Shown here piece by piece: positions 44,855 through 56,152 of a stretch of 64,000 bases of DNA (the first letter of the stretch is position 1; each line of letters starts with the position of its first letter). The stretch is taken from NCBI RefSeq assembly GCF_000346485.2, contig NZ_KQ976354.1, forward strand, positions 6,351,266-6,415,265, given 5' to 3'. The position numbers and the translations under genes are program-made. The DNA is from Scytonema hofmannii PCC 7110. Lineage in GTDB: Bacteria; Cyanobacteriota; Cyanobacteriia; Cyanobacteriales; Nostocaceae. Under the pieces are notes generated by a model. It was not told the origin of the DNA, searched no databases, and worked only from the letters and a program-made list of their open reading frames with translations.

Positions 44855-46750
44855 CTAACCAATACACCAAACTTGCTTCCATTCTTTCTGATTTTTCTGA
44901 TTCTTCAAAGAAGAAAGCCAGTTGATAAACGCTTCCGCTTCAGCACATCCTTTTGGGAAAATAGTCACAAGTTCTAAGTATTTACCATCTTTCAAAGGAT
45001 ACATTCGATGCCAAAGTCTACCTATCCGTGTTGGATCGTTTGACTTCCTGTCGTCTTTGACACAACCAGTTAAACAGGTGCGATAAATAGAAGGCGGAGA
45101 AGTTTGGCTATTTGGTTTCGGTGCTTTCTGCAATGCCAAAGGTATACTTTGGTTTTGTGTTGGTTGATTATAATTACCCCTTCGTTGGTTTTGAGGTTGC
45201 TGATTTCTCGATTGTTGAGGAGAATGCAATAAAGGAATTATCTTAGAATCTGCTGCATTCTCAGCAATTCTTCCCCACACTTGTACGTTATGACGATGCC
45301 ATTTTTCACGCCATTCTGCTTCCTGTGTTGTTGGATTTTGCTTTTTAACAAGTCGGGGTATTGGTTTTTTAAGTTGCGAATTTTGAGTGTTATTCTGATT
45401 CGGTGTAGGTGAGGAAGTTGATGATTCTTGATTGGATGTATGTTCTGTGACTTCAAAATCTCTTTTTTGCATCCATTCTTTAGCTACATTCAGCGTTTCT
45501 TCAATCAATTTTGTTGCATCATCTAAACTCTTCACTGGATTATTATCCTCTTCCACCCAAGACCAATGACAGCCAATTAAATGCTTTGTGTATCTTGGGT
45601 GAAATATGCGATGGTCAGCACGTCGCCAAGACTTACCAAATCCACCCACCAACATGCCAAACTGAGTTAATTTTTCTACTAAATTTTCTAAACAAGGACG
45701 GTGTTCGGTATTATCAAGTTTACCTGATAGTTGCCAAATTAAATCACCTGTCACGTCGTAAGCTTCATTTCCATCAGCAGAAAGCCATTCTGGACTCTCT
45801 GGATGAAACTTCATTCCCAACAACCCTACTTTTTCCTTACCAGAACGGATTCCTCCAAATAATTCATCGACAATATCTTCTGCTAAAGTTGGATTCAGAC
45901 CGCTAAATAGTCGCAATGCATGACCTCGCAAGGCTGCTCTAAAAATATTTGTTCGAAATTCTGCTTTATTATTGAGAAGTTTTGATGCTCCACCCACTCC
46001 ATGCAACTTGACTTGGTAGAGCACATTACCTGTAGTCTCGTTTGCGAGTCCATAACCCGTGCTGACCCTACATCCTATCCCAGAACCCAAAGCTCTTTCC
46101 CAAATCTCCCAAATTTCATTCCAGTTTGTTTCGGGTAATAGACTAGAAATACCGAATTTGAGAGTTGGTTGATACAAAGAAATTAAAGTAAAAGCGCTTT
46201 CACCTTCTGGTTTTTTAGTGGTGTCTGTCACTTTCATCTGCCATTTCCATTGAGGATGTACAATATCTACTAATTGCTTTGTCCAGTCATTTATGGGATA
46301 TCCACCATGAAAACGCAGTAAACTAGGTCGATCGCTATTTTTAGTAAGTCCGTAGCGCTGCTTTTGTTCCTCCGTACAAGCTTGACAAAAAGCTCCCTTC
46401 ATGCTGCTACCGGGATAAAATGGCAAACCAAAGACACCAATGACCGGACGAATAACGTCATCATCTTGACCGCCGTTAGTGACAAATCGCCAAGATATTG
46501 TATATTCTTCAGCTTGAAAATGAGTGCCATCTTTAGGATAATTCTTAAATGAGAAACTCAAGGGATTTTCTGTTTCTGATTGAGATTCTAACCACTGATT
46601 TACCCAACGCACGGAATATTGGTCTACTCGATCGACCTGTTCTTGTTGAGCAATTTCGTGGAGGTGTTGGCTTTTGTAAATTCGATGCAGTTGACAGCGA
46701 CCTTCTACTTGCGATCGAAACATAAGAGGAACATCATTTTTATCGGGCAT
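44855..46750 (-). CDS. cmr6: Type III-B RAMP protein, Cmr6-like with a second RAMP module
   Basis: 631 residues, about twice a usual Cmr6. The first module has FGLPFYPGSSMKGAFCQAC and the glycine-rich GSGIGCRVSTGYG. A second begins near residue 255 with a GASKLL...FRTNIFRAALRGHAL segment and ends in GMLVGGFGKSWRRAD. A Gln/Asn/Pro-rich linker (about 440-560) precedes a conserved C-terminal part. RAMP proteins form the crRNA-binding backbone of the Cmr complex. No separate cmr1 is in the operon, so the second module may replace it. Last gene of the cmr operon, 38 bp after cmr5. The Cmr6 name is probable, and the Cmr1-like role is inference. Confidence 0.8.
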   Translation of the reverse strand: MPDKNDVPLMFRSQVEGRCQLHRIYKSQHLHEIAQQEQVDRVDQYSVRWVNQWLESQSETENPLSFSFKNYPKDGTHFQAEEYTISWRFVTNGGQDDDVIRPVIGVFGLPFYPGSSMKGAFCQACTEEQKQRYGLTKNSDRPSLLRFHGGYPINDWTKQLVDIVHPQWKWQMKVTDTTKKPEGESAFTLISLYQPTLKFGISSLLPETNWNEIWEIWERALGSGIGCRVSTGYGLANETTGNVLYQVKLHGVGGASKLLNNKAEFRTNIFRAALRGHALRLFSGLNPTLAEDIVDELFGGIRSGKEKVGLLGMKFHPESPEWLSADGNEAYDVTGDLIWQLSGKLDNTEHRPCLENLVEKLTQFGMLVGGFGKSWRRADHRIFHPRYTKHLIGCHWSWVEEDNNPVKSLDDATKLIEETLNVAKEWMQKRDFEVTEHTSNQESSTSSPTPNQNNTQNSQLKKPIPRLVKKQNPTTQEAEWREKWHRHNVQVWGRIAENAADSKIIPLLHSPQQSRNQQPQNQRRGNYNQPTQNQSIPLALQKAPKPNSQTSPPSIYRTCLTGCVKDDRKSNDPTRIGRLWHRMYPLKDGKYLELVTIFPKGCAEAEAFINWLSSLKNQKNQKEWKQVWCIG

Positions 46751-46788
46751 AATTTTATCTGTTCTGATTTTTTAGATGTAGGTAGGGA

Positions 46789-47190
46789 TTATTTGGCATC
46801 GTTTTTATATCGTTGCGTCCACCACACCATGCAATCGCAAAGTTGAGTTAAAACCGCTAGTGCGATTTGCTGGTCTTCACGCGGTAACTTCCATAATTCA
46901 TCTGCCATTGCTGCAACGTTATTATGTTTAGGTAACTTCACCTCTGCTTTTTCCAAAGTTTCGACTAAAACATCCCAAGTCGCTTTCCAATATTTAGCTA
47001 AAGCTGGTGAGTCTTCGTGGCGTTTTGCTTCACCCCAAAACCGTTCCAACCCATAGGCGACTGTTGCACGCATTTTGTAGGCTTCTTTGAAAGCTTGTTT
47101 GCTAGGTTCCCTAATGTTCTTATCTCCATTAAGAGCATCTTTAACGAGTTTTCTCGCTTTTTCATCTAGAGCATAAGCTTGCCAAGGCAT
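46789..47190 (-). CDS. cmr5: Cmr5 small subunit
   Basis: 133 residues, all helical, with PWQAYALDEKARKLVKDAL and a C-terminal LCDCMVWWTQR. Size and position after cmr4 (6-bp gap) fit the Cmr5 small subunit that lines the target-RNA channel of type III-B complexes. Confidence 0.85.
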   Translation of the reverse strand: MPWQAYALDEKARKLVKDALNGDKNIREPSKQAFKEAYKMRATVAYGLERFWGEAKRHEDSPALAKYWKATWDVLVETLEKAEVKLPKHNNVAAMADELWKLPREDQQIALAVLTQLCDCMVWWTQRYKNDAK

Positions 47191-47196
47191 AATTTT

Positions 47197-48048
47197 TTAC
47201 TCCCTGAATGTTAGTGTAACGTAACAACGACCAAACCCTATTGATTCCAAACCACCAAAGTAAAGTTCTTGAGATGTTCGATCGCCAAATGGTTTCCAAC
47301 CTGTTTCCTTAAGAGCAATAGGAAATATCAAAATACTTCCTTCAGGTAAAGCTTCAACCCCAAAGAAGTTTTCAACTTTCTTGACATCATCCTCTAACTT
47401 AGTACGAGTTTGACGGTATAGTGCCATGTCATGGATAATACCGATTTCGCTGTCATCTACCACAACTAAATGACTGAGTTCATGCCCATCGGGAACCCAT
47501 TCCGATAAACTGGGAGTTGGGGTTAAGTCATCCAAAAAGCCTAAATTGAAGAAAAGAAATTTGCGATCGCTTCTGAGTTTTGCATTTCCCGCTTTGGGTA
47601 GTGGTGCAAGTTTTGTTTCGCCTCGGTCATCTGTAACAGTTGGTTTTCCGGTAATTTGTTGATAGCGCTTGAGCAACCAAGGACAAGTCACCCAAACAAT
47701 GGGTTGACCGGGACAGAATACAGGAAGCCATACTAAAGAAGCATATTCAAATTTAACTAAAGCCTCGGTTGTTCCACTATCTTCTCCACTTGTAACAGTT
47801 CTATCTGTAACTGCTTCATGTCCGTACCATTTTCTTTCCTTCTCCTTTTTCTTTTCTGTATTGTTATCCTTTTCCTGCGATCGCATATCGGCGCGAAACC
47901 TACCTCGAATCGAACTCCCTGGGATGATTCCCGTCTGAGTAAACTGGTCGCGGAAAATCAAGTTTAAGTTACCTGTTTCTTCTCCCGCACTTGCTCCGAT
48001 ATGCAAAGGTGCTAGGGTTTCAATAATGCCATAAGCCTTGTGGTACAT
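47197..48048 (-). CDS. cmr4: Cmr4 backbone subunit lacking the expected catalytic Asp
   Basis: 283 residues with ETLAPLHIGASAGEETG, then FRDQFTQTGIIPGSSIRGRFR and a C-terminal GGLESIGFGRCYVTL. In Cmr4/Csm3 an Asp five residues before the conserved Arg (VDLPIQRE or DNPVIRD) cuts target RNA. Here that position is Leu28 in NLNLIFRD, flanked by Asn27 and Asn29, so target-RNA slicing may be lost. A charged insert lies near 70-85. Spacing to cmr5 is 6 bp. A broken fragment of a close relative is at 53398-53495. Confidence 0.87.
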   Translation of the reverse strand: MYHKAYGIIETLAPLHIGASAGEETGNLNLIFRDQFTQTGIIPGSSIRGRFRADMRSQEKDNNTEKKKEKERKWYGHEAVTDRTVTSGEDSGTTEALVKFEYASLVWLPVFCPGQPIVWVTCPWLLKRYQQITGKPTVTDDRGETKLAPLPKAGNAKLRSDRKFLFFNLGFLDDLTPTPSLSEWVPDGHELSHLVVVDDSEIGIIHDMALYRQTRTKLEDDVKKVENFFGVEALPEGSILIFPIALKETGWKPFGDRTSQELYFGGLESIGFGRCYVTLTFRE

Positions 48049-51111
<3,063 letters not shown>

Positions 51112-51323
51112 TGAAAAAGAGATCCCTTTTCCTTACTGAATTTTTTAGGACGGTAAAATTTATGATACTGACTTATAGAGTATGCAAATCTTCTTTGCAT
51201 CTCAAAGCACCCCATAGCAAGCATCAACTTAAAAAGTAAGATAGAGAACCATCCTTACAGTAGTTCTTTAAATTACATAAAGATGCTATCTAAAGAATTT
51301 TTTCAGCTTTAACGATGAAGCCC

Positions 51324-52310
51324 TTAACATTTCGTCAAATGTATCAGCACTTCAGCGAGTGCTTTTACCATTGGACGGGTTGATAAATCTTGTCCTCGTT
51401 CTAAGCGATGTACGCTACCTGTGAGTAAAGGTGCTGTTTCTAGCAAGTTGTTGGTGTTGAGCTTCCATTCTTCGGTGAGAAACACTTCATCCTGAGTCGC
51501 GTCTAAAATACTGTGAATCTTTGCAACGATTTTGAGATTCGATTTTTGACAAAATTCTTCCCACTCTGCAAACTTGCTAGTATCGTTTGCAAGAATAACT
51601 GCATGGGTTGCTGGTTCCACAATTGTCTCGTTTTCTGTGGTGATTCTCCCGCCAATATCAACAATATTAATTAATTGGTTAGCACTCCTGACCCATTGTG
51701 CAGCCTGTTTTGCAAATTCTGGGGTAAGTTCAGATTTCAGGCGAGGTTTGCTATCGTTGGCTAATCCCTGATTCTGTTGGTAAGTTTTGTGATACCAAGA
51801 GCCTTCCCCATCGGGACAAGCGGTGATTACATAGGGATAAGGTGCGTTCAAAGTCCCTAAAATCGCCTGTTTTAAACCTTCCCGCAAACAGGATTTTCCA
51901 GAATGTGGGGGACCGCACAAGACGACTTTGAGAATATTGCGCTCTTGTTGCTTTTCTTCTGTTGCAATCACATCGCCGACTTTGTGGGATATTCCATGAG
52001 CAACCGTAACTATGTAGTTTTTATATCTCATTGAGCCAGTGGATGTACTAATTTTATTACCCAATTTGGGGTCAAGAACGGCGACGACTTCGTACAAATG
52101 AGCAAGTTTATGGGAAATTACATAACCTACCGCAACAGATTGCGCCCCGTCAATGAGAAGCCGATGTCCTCCAGCAATTTCTCCAGAATCAATCATTTGG
52201 TTTAATAATTCTAGGGTATCTTTGACAATGCGATCGCCCTGGGCTGGTAAAGTGCGATTAAACCCGACTCGCAATACCTCGCCTTCTAGTTGAATTTGAT
52301 AGCTATACAT
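51324..52310 (-). CDS. csx3: Csx3 fused to P-loop ATPase
   Basis: 328 residues. The start at 52310 (MYSYQIQLEGEV) is chosen because the upstream 38 codons lack similarity. Residues 1-110 are Csx3: LLIDGAQSVAVGYVISHKLAHLY, VAVLDPKLGNK, YIVTVAHGISHKVGDVI. Csx3 (Crn3) is a ring nuclease that degrades cyclic tetra-adenylate. The rest has a P-loop (LCGPPHSGKSCLR) and a Walker B-like INIVDIGG, as in known Csx3-ATPase fusions. It heads the cmr operon and is divergent from the TM-CARF gene across 231 bp, so both may share a control region. Confidence 0.87.
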   Translation of the reverse strand: MYSYQIQLEGEVLRVGFNRTLPAQGDRIVKDTLELLNQMIDSGEIAGGHRLLIDGAQSVAVGYVISHKLAHLYEVVAVLDPKLGNKISTSTGSMRYKNYIVTVAHGISHKVGDVIATEEKQQERNILKVVLCGPPHSGKSCLREGLKQAILGTLNAPYPYVITACPDGEGSWYHKTYQQNQGLANDSKPRLKSELTPEFAKQAAQWVRSANQLINIVDIGGRITTENETIVEPATHAVILANDTSKFAEWEEFCQKSNLKIVAKIHSILDATQDEVFLTEEWKLNTNNLLETAPLLTGSVHRLERGQDLSTRPMVKALAEVLIHLTKC

Positions 52311-52541
52311 ATCCGTGTTTTTTTGCAACAGCTTTACTATCGCATGGAGATGGAATACGCATTTTCCACTAATGTAGGACGGGTGAGGACGCCTATCGAA
52401 TGGCACGCTCGAAGTGCGACGCATTAGAACGAGTTGTCAAGCAATTAGAAGCTTTTTCGGATATCTCCGGATAAATGCTGAGAGTTTAAGTAATATCTTA
52501 TAGTCTCAGCCCAAATAGTACTGCTGTCACATCAAAAGGCT
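52311..52541. promoter_or_regulatory. Divergent promoter region csx3 / TM-CARF
   Basis: The 231 bp between two divergent signalling genes must contain both promoters. It includes AATGCGTATTCCATCTCCATG-like sequence near 52340 and an AT-rich stretch at 52480-52510. No clear operator could be read by eye. Confidence 0.45.
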
Positions 52542-53249
52542 ATGCGAAACAACTTTGCTCAAACAGCCAAAATATTTTTTAACCCTGAAACTCTCATTCC
52601 TTTCTTTATCGGCAGTATTTTTCTATCCGTTTTGGGTAATGCTATCACCCAAATATTGGGGAATTTATTTGGCAATACCACGACAGCTGCCTTGGGGATT
52701 ATTCTAGGATCTATATTGGTTCTAATCTTCTCAGTGTGGTTGGTAACGAAATCATTAACCAAAGTGCGATCGCCCCAAATCGATTTAGGCAAGTTACCTC
52801 CCATAAAACATAAAGGACTTATGTTGTTAGTTAGCCGAGAAGAACCTTGTCGAAAAGCAATAGAATATCATCTCCCAGAATTAGAAGGTTGTTGGTTTAT
52901 TTGTTCTTCTCAAACTCTTGATTTAGCAAAAAAGTTAACACAGGATTTTCCCAAGCTCAAGGTTCCAGAACCAATAGTTATCAACGATATTTACGATCCT
53001 CTAGAGTTTTATCAAGAAGTCAGAAAAATCTACAAATATCTACCCCAGGGATGGATAGTAGAGGATGTAATCGCAGATTTTACAGGAATGACTGCCCAGG
53101 CTAGTGTAGGAATGGTAATTGCTTCTTTGTTTGAAAAAAGTTCATTACAATACACGCCAGCCGAGTTAAAAGATAGAAAGCCCACAGGATGTTCTCTAAA
53201 CCCGATTGAAATTACTTTTAAGGAACAGTTCCGCAAACAAACTAATTAG
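52542..53249 (+). CDS. Membrane-anchored CARF protein (candidate cOA-gated effector)
   Basis: 235 residues. Two membrane helices at about 18-40 (IPFFIGSIFLSVLGNAITQI) and 47-69 (ALGIILGSILVLIFSVWLV) precede a cytosolic Rossmann-like domain starting KGLMLLVSREEPCRKAIEY. The latter has FICSSQTLDLAKKL and a late VIADFTGMTAQASVGMV, the position and form of the ligand loop in CARF domains (usual D-x-TGGTK). CARF domains bind cyclic oligoadenylates; TM-CARF proteins such as Cam1 act on the membrane after phage sensing. No nuclease domain is present. It is divergent from csx3. The CARF call is by motif and context. Confidence 0.75.
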   Translation: MRNNFAQTAKIFFNPETLIPFFIGSIFLSVLGNAITQILGNLFGNTTTAALGIILGSILVLIFSVWLVTKSLTKVRSPQIDLGKLPPIKHKGLMLLVSREEPCRKAIEYHLPELEGCWFICSSQTLDLAKKLTQDFPKLKVPEPIVINDIYDPLEFYQEVRKIYKYLPQGWIVEDVIADFTGMTAQASVGMVIASLFEKSSLQYTPAELKDRKPTGCSLNPIEITFKEQFRKQTN

Positions 53250-53397
53250 TTAAATTCTTTCCCAAGTCCATTTTAATCTTTGAGAGGTTTAAGTTTTCTT
53301 CGTGCTTTCCTCTACCCAATTGAGTGACTTCATTACTAGGTGTTTCTTGAGTTTCTTCCTCATGCTTTTGTTTAGATTTATCATTAGTTTTTTCTTC

Positions 53398-53495
53398 TAG
53401 ACGCATATCCGCACGAAATCGACCGCGAATAGAACTACCGGGAATAATCCCCGTCTGGGTAAACTAGTCGCGAAAAATCAGGTTTAAGTTACCTC
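53398..53495 (-). pseudogene. Fragment of a cmr4-like RAMP gene
   Basis: On the - strand this reads NLNLIFRD-stop-FTQTGIIPGSSIRG and then FRADMR, almost the same as cmr4 residues 27-56. A TAG (complement at 53464-53466) replaces the Gln codon. Both ends are missing. The left part runs on into a charged stretch without similarity. It is a relic of a second type III locus. Confidence 0.85.
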
Positions 53496-53810
53496 TAAAC
53501 TTTTATCTCGGTTTTTAAACTCATCTAACAACTTATAGAAATTATCAAAACCCTCTTTCTCATGATGGCAATACAGCATGATTATCTTCGCCCAAGAGTT
53601 AGAAGTCCGTAAATGATGCTTTCTTTCGACAAATTCATGAAAATGCTCACAAAAATCAGCATCCTCATCAGTCAGTTCAATACCTAATTCTCTTCTAGCA
53701 GTTTTATAACCCACTAAAAAATCAAACAGGACAGTGACAGAAGCTTTACCAATATACATCCCAGGTCTAACTCTAATTTTTTCCAAAATTTTATATAGTC
53801 CACCACTCAT
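53484..53810 (-). CDS. Conserved hypothetical protein (YKILEKIR..PGMYIGK type)
   Basis: 108 residues starting MSGGLYKILEKIRVRPGMYIGKASV. I recall similar small proteins with this start in many bacteria, but know no function. The last residues (EVT) are encoded by the cmr4-like fragment, so the original C-terminus may have been lost when the relic landed there. Its ATG faces a spacer with a toxin relic. Confidence 0.6.
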   Translation of the reverse strand: MSGGLYKILEKIRVRPGMYIGKASVTVLFDFLVGYKTARRELGIELTDEDADFCEHFHEFVERKHHLRTSNSWAKIIMLYCHHEKEGFDNFYKLLDEFKNRDKSLEVT

Positions 53811-53846
53811 ATCAATTTTCTATCCAATAGTTTCAACTCTATCGCA

Positions 53847-54025
53847 CTACAAAAATTCTAAATATTTAATATCAAATTGTTCGCTTTGACAGTGGAAATC
53901 ATTTACCAAATCATCTTTTATCATTCCTGTTGTTGAGAGATGATCAAAGACTTTACCTCGCACTTCCACGCCGTAGTGTTTCCCATTAATTGTAACTGAA
54001 TCATAATTGGCAACCTGACAAACAG
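53847..54025 (-). pseudogene. C-terminal relic of a papain-fold toxin-like protein
   Basis: Reading the - strand from about 54025 gives VANYDSVTINGKHYGVEVRG, then KVFDHLSTTG, ending with a TAG at 53847-53849. The pattern resembles the end of small papain-fold toxin proteins of cyanobacteria. The upstream half is absent: the sequence changes at 54026 to the cas2 relic. Family name is tentative. Confidence 0.5.
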
Positions 54026-54155
54026 GTGAAAAAGTTAGTTAAGCCAGTGAAGGATAATGTCCAGTTTGATTGGATATCTCACGGAAGCGGTTTCGAGGGT
54101 GTGGACTATTGGTGGGGAAGCACCCCAACCACCGCCAAAGTATTATGTTATCTAT
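54026..54155 (+). pseudogene. Decayed 3' end of cas2
   Basis: Matches the last 43 codons of the intact cas2 (40191-40319), from GTGAAAAAGTTAGTTAAG to the TATTATGTTATCTA end, with substitutions, one inserted C (ATCTCACGG) that breaks the frame, and loss of the TAA stop. It shows that leader and array 3 were copied with their cas2 neighbour. Confidence 0.93.
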
Positions 54156-54373
54156 GTTTGAGGGTTCTTTGAGGGTCACTTTCAGATGTTCATCGACACC
54201 ACTCGCTGAATTGCTGAAACCCTATATTTTTCGTTGAGTGGTGTCGATTGCTTACTAGACAAAGGTTTGAGCTATGTGTTTTGCTAAATTTTTGGGAGGA
54301 TATACTATAATTCCATCAGTGGTGTCGATTTGGGGGCTGGAACCTTTACTGGGTAAGGTCTCCTAGACGAACT
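54156..54373 (+). promoter_or_regulatory. Duplicated CRISPR leader 2
   Basis: About 95 percent like leader 1 by eye. The three motifs are kept: ATCGACACCACT at 54192-54203, AGTGGTGTCGAT at 54237-54248 and 54318-54329, the last again 44 bases before the first repeat. Confidence 0.85.
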
Positions 54374-54488
54374 CCCCACCGATTGGGTCAATTCGGATTA
54401 GTTGGAAACTCTTAGCTGTACATTCTTGTTGCGGCAAGCCGTGCAAGCTCAACCCCACCGATTGGGTCAATTCGGATTAGTTGGAAAC
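54374..54488 (+). CRISPR. CRISPR array 3: two repeats, one spacer
   Basis: Two 36-bp repeats identical to array 1 at 54374-54409 and 54453-54488 with one 43-bp spacer. It may be a collapsed or newly seeded array. Since leader and repeats are intact, Cas1-Cas2 from the main locus could still add spacers here. Confidence 0.96.
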
Positions 54489-55308
54489 GATATTCTACTA
54501 CTTCTTCACGAGCTTTTTGCTCTGTTACTTTACCTATAAATTTGCACAGGGTAGAAGGATAAATTTGCACAACTATGTTACTTAAAGGATAAAGTGGCCG
54601 TTCTTAAAGCATAAAGTGGCCGCAGCTGTTGCTTAAAACAAAAAGTGGCTGTGACTTAAAGGAATTTTTTGCCGCAGTGGCATGCTTTTACTTTAATTTG
54701 AGGGAGGCAACTTTATACTTTAACGAGTTTCCTCTAAGTCTGTAGAATGAAAAGGCTGCAACTCTTATGAAATTCATCATTCTAAGCCTATTTACTTGGG
54801 GAAGTGTTAAGAGACTTTCGGCAAACTTTTACCTTGGATTTGAACTCATGGCAAGATTACAGTTGAAACTGGAGTATAATGGTAGCGATCGCTATCTTAT
54901 AAAGTACCTTTGTTTAAACTAAAATTCTGCCAGTAGTTCAAATGCAAAGCAAAAACTTGCCGTTTATCCTTATACACTTAGAGAGCGTTAATATATTTGA
55001 CCTAACCAAATTGTAGGAGAATGGCTCTGTTTTTACCCTAGAGACTAACAAGCAACTATTTAAAGTATAAAGTTGCCGGACTTAAATTAAAGTAAAAGCA
55101 TGCCATTGCGGCAAAAAATTCCTTTAAGTCACAGTGGCAGTTTTAAAACCAAAAAGTGGCAGCAGTCAAAAACCTATAGTGTTCGTGTATTTGAGAGATT
55201 TTAATGCGATCGCTTGCAAATCATGTATAACGGGAAAATAAGCGTTCTAGCTCCCCTGGCTCTGCCACTTTATACTTTAAAAACTGCCACTTTATCTTTT
55301 AAGTAACA
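54489..55308. mobile_element. Nested elements with Tn7-like ends after array 3
   Basis: TGTTACTTTACC at 54533 and TGTTACTTAAAGGATAAAG at 54576 face CTTTATCTTTTAAGTAACA ending at 55308. An inner pair of arms about 70 bp long (54652-54722 and 55055-55131) is almost perfectly complementary (GACTTAAAGGAATTTTTTGC ... GGCAACTTTATACTTTAA). About 330 bp of unrelated AT-rich DNA lies between the inner arms, without a gene. The right arm contains the same core as the 244-bp element after array 1, inverted (GCTCCCCTGGCTCTGCCAC). No transposase gene is present. Confidence 0.7.
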
Positions 55309-55378
55309 CCTTGGGTTGATATTCAGCCAGTAAATTGGCATAAATTTCTGGATTAATAGTAAGGGTCGGTTTGCTCAT
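55292..55378 (-). pseudogene. N-terminal relic of a HigA-like antitoxin gene
   Basis: Reads MSKPTLTINPEIYANLLAEY then QPKV, and runs into the Tn7-like end (stop TAA at 55292). The start resembles HTH antitoxins of the HigA type (..YANLLAEYQPKVI.TEEE). It begins 3 bp after the HEAT-repeat gene stop on the same strand. The rest of the gene is lost at the element. Confidence 0.55.
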
Positions 55379-55381
55379 GCT

Positions 55382-56107
55382 TTATATAGGCTTTGTTGAA
55401 ACGAACGAATCTAAATGAGCAAGTGCTTCCCTAGCTATCTCCGTCACATAATAACTTTCATCATCCATTGCCTTTTCCCAAACCTCACGCAATCTAGGAC
55501 GATTTAGTTCTTTGAGCGAATCTACTGTAGGAATTCTCACGTAAACGTCCTCATCTTGAAGTAATATTATTAATGCATCCACAGATGACTCAGTATCGTA
55601 GTGCTTCAGTTGCCTTGCAACTTCTTGTCTGGGTCGTCTCGAACGTTTTTCGCGGTACACTTCATCGACTAAACAATTAAGTATTTCAGAACTTCGATAC
55701 TCAGCCAGCGCTAATAAAGCGTCTGCACGAACTTCTTCGGTGGAATCAACTCTTGCTACATTAATGAGGTATGGTACAGCACGGCGATCGCGAATTTCTC
55801 CTAAGTTACAAGCCGCAGTACCACGTACTTCAGGGTCTGCATCTGATAAAAAATGTTGGATAATATCTAGGGCATTACTTGGCTTAAGTGTACCTATTTT
55901 GTCCAACGCATTCTCGCGTATCTCTGGATCTGAGTTTTTTAGCTTTTGCACAATAGCTGACAACTCTTCTGACATAAGGACAATTTCAACTACTCCCCAT
56001 CTCAAAAATTCCTTATTTGAATTAACCGCAAAGACAACAAGGTCACCAATTGCTTCGTACAGTTTTGCAACGGCTGGGTCGTCTGGACGATCTGTCAGAC
56101 TAGGCAC
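55382..56107 (-). CDS. HEAT-repeat protein
   Basis: 241 residues from a GTG that abuts GGAG, or 197 from the ATG at 55975 (MSEELSAIVQKLKN). Residues 45-235 are helical HEAT repeats of about 31 residues: NSDPEIRENALDKIGTLK, DADPEVRGTAACNLGEIRD, DSTEEVRADALLALAEYR, DEDVYVRIPTVDSLKEL. Such proteins are scaffolds, including phycobilin-lyase-like ones, but the lyase pattern is not seen here. Start uncertain. Confidence 0.8.
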   Translation of the reverse strand: MPSLTDRPDDPAVAKLYEAIGDLVVFAVNSNKEFLRWGVVEIVLMSEELSAIVQKLKNSDPEIRENALDKIGTLKPSNALDIIQHFLSDADPEVRGTAACNLGEIRDRRAVPYLINVARVDSTEEVRADALLALAEYRSSEILNCLVDEVYREKRSRRPRQEVARQLKHYDTESSVDALIILLQDEDVYVRIPTVDSLKELNRPRLREVWEKAMDDESYYVTEIAREALAHLDSFVSTKPI

Positions 56108-56152
56108 CTCCTGCGAAAAAAGTTGGTTTTATTATATCTTACGTTGCTCGTT

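Noticed and set aside
54374-54488. Array 3 as part of a CRISPR-associated transposon
   Set aside because: No tnsB, tnsC, tniQ or cas12k gene is in the window; only end-like repeats are seen, so the stronger claim is not supported.
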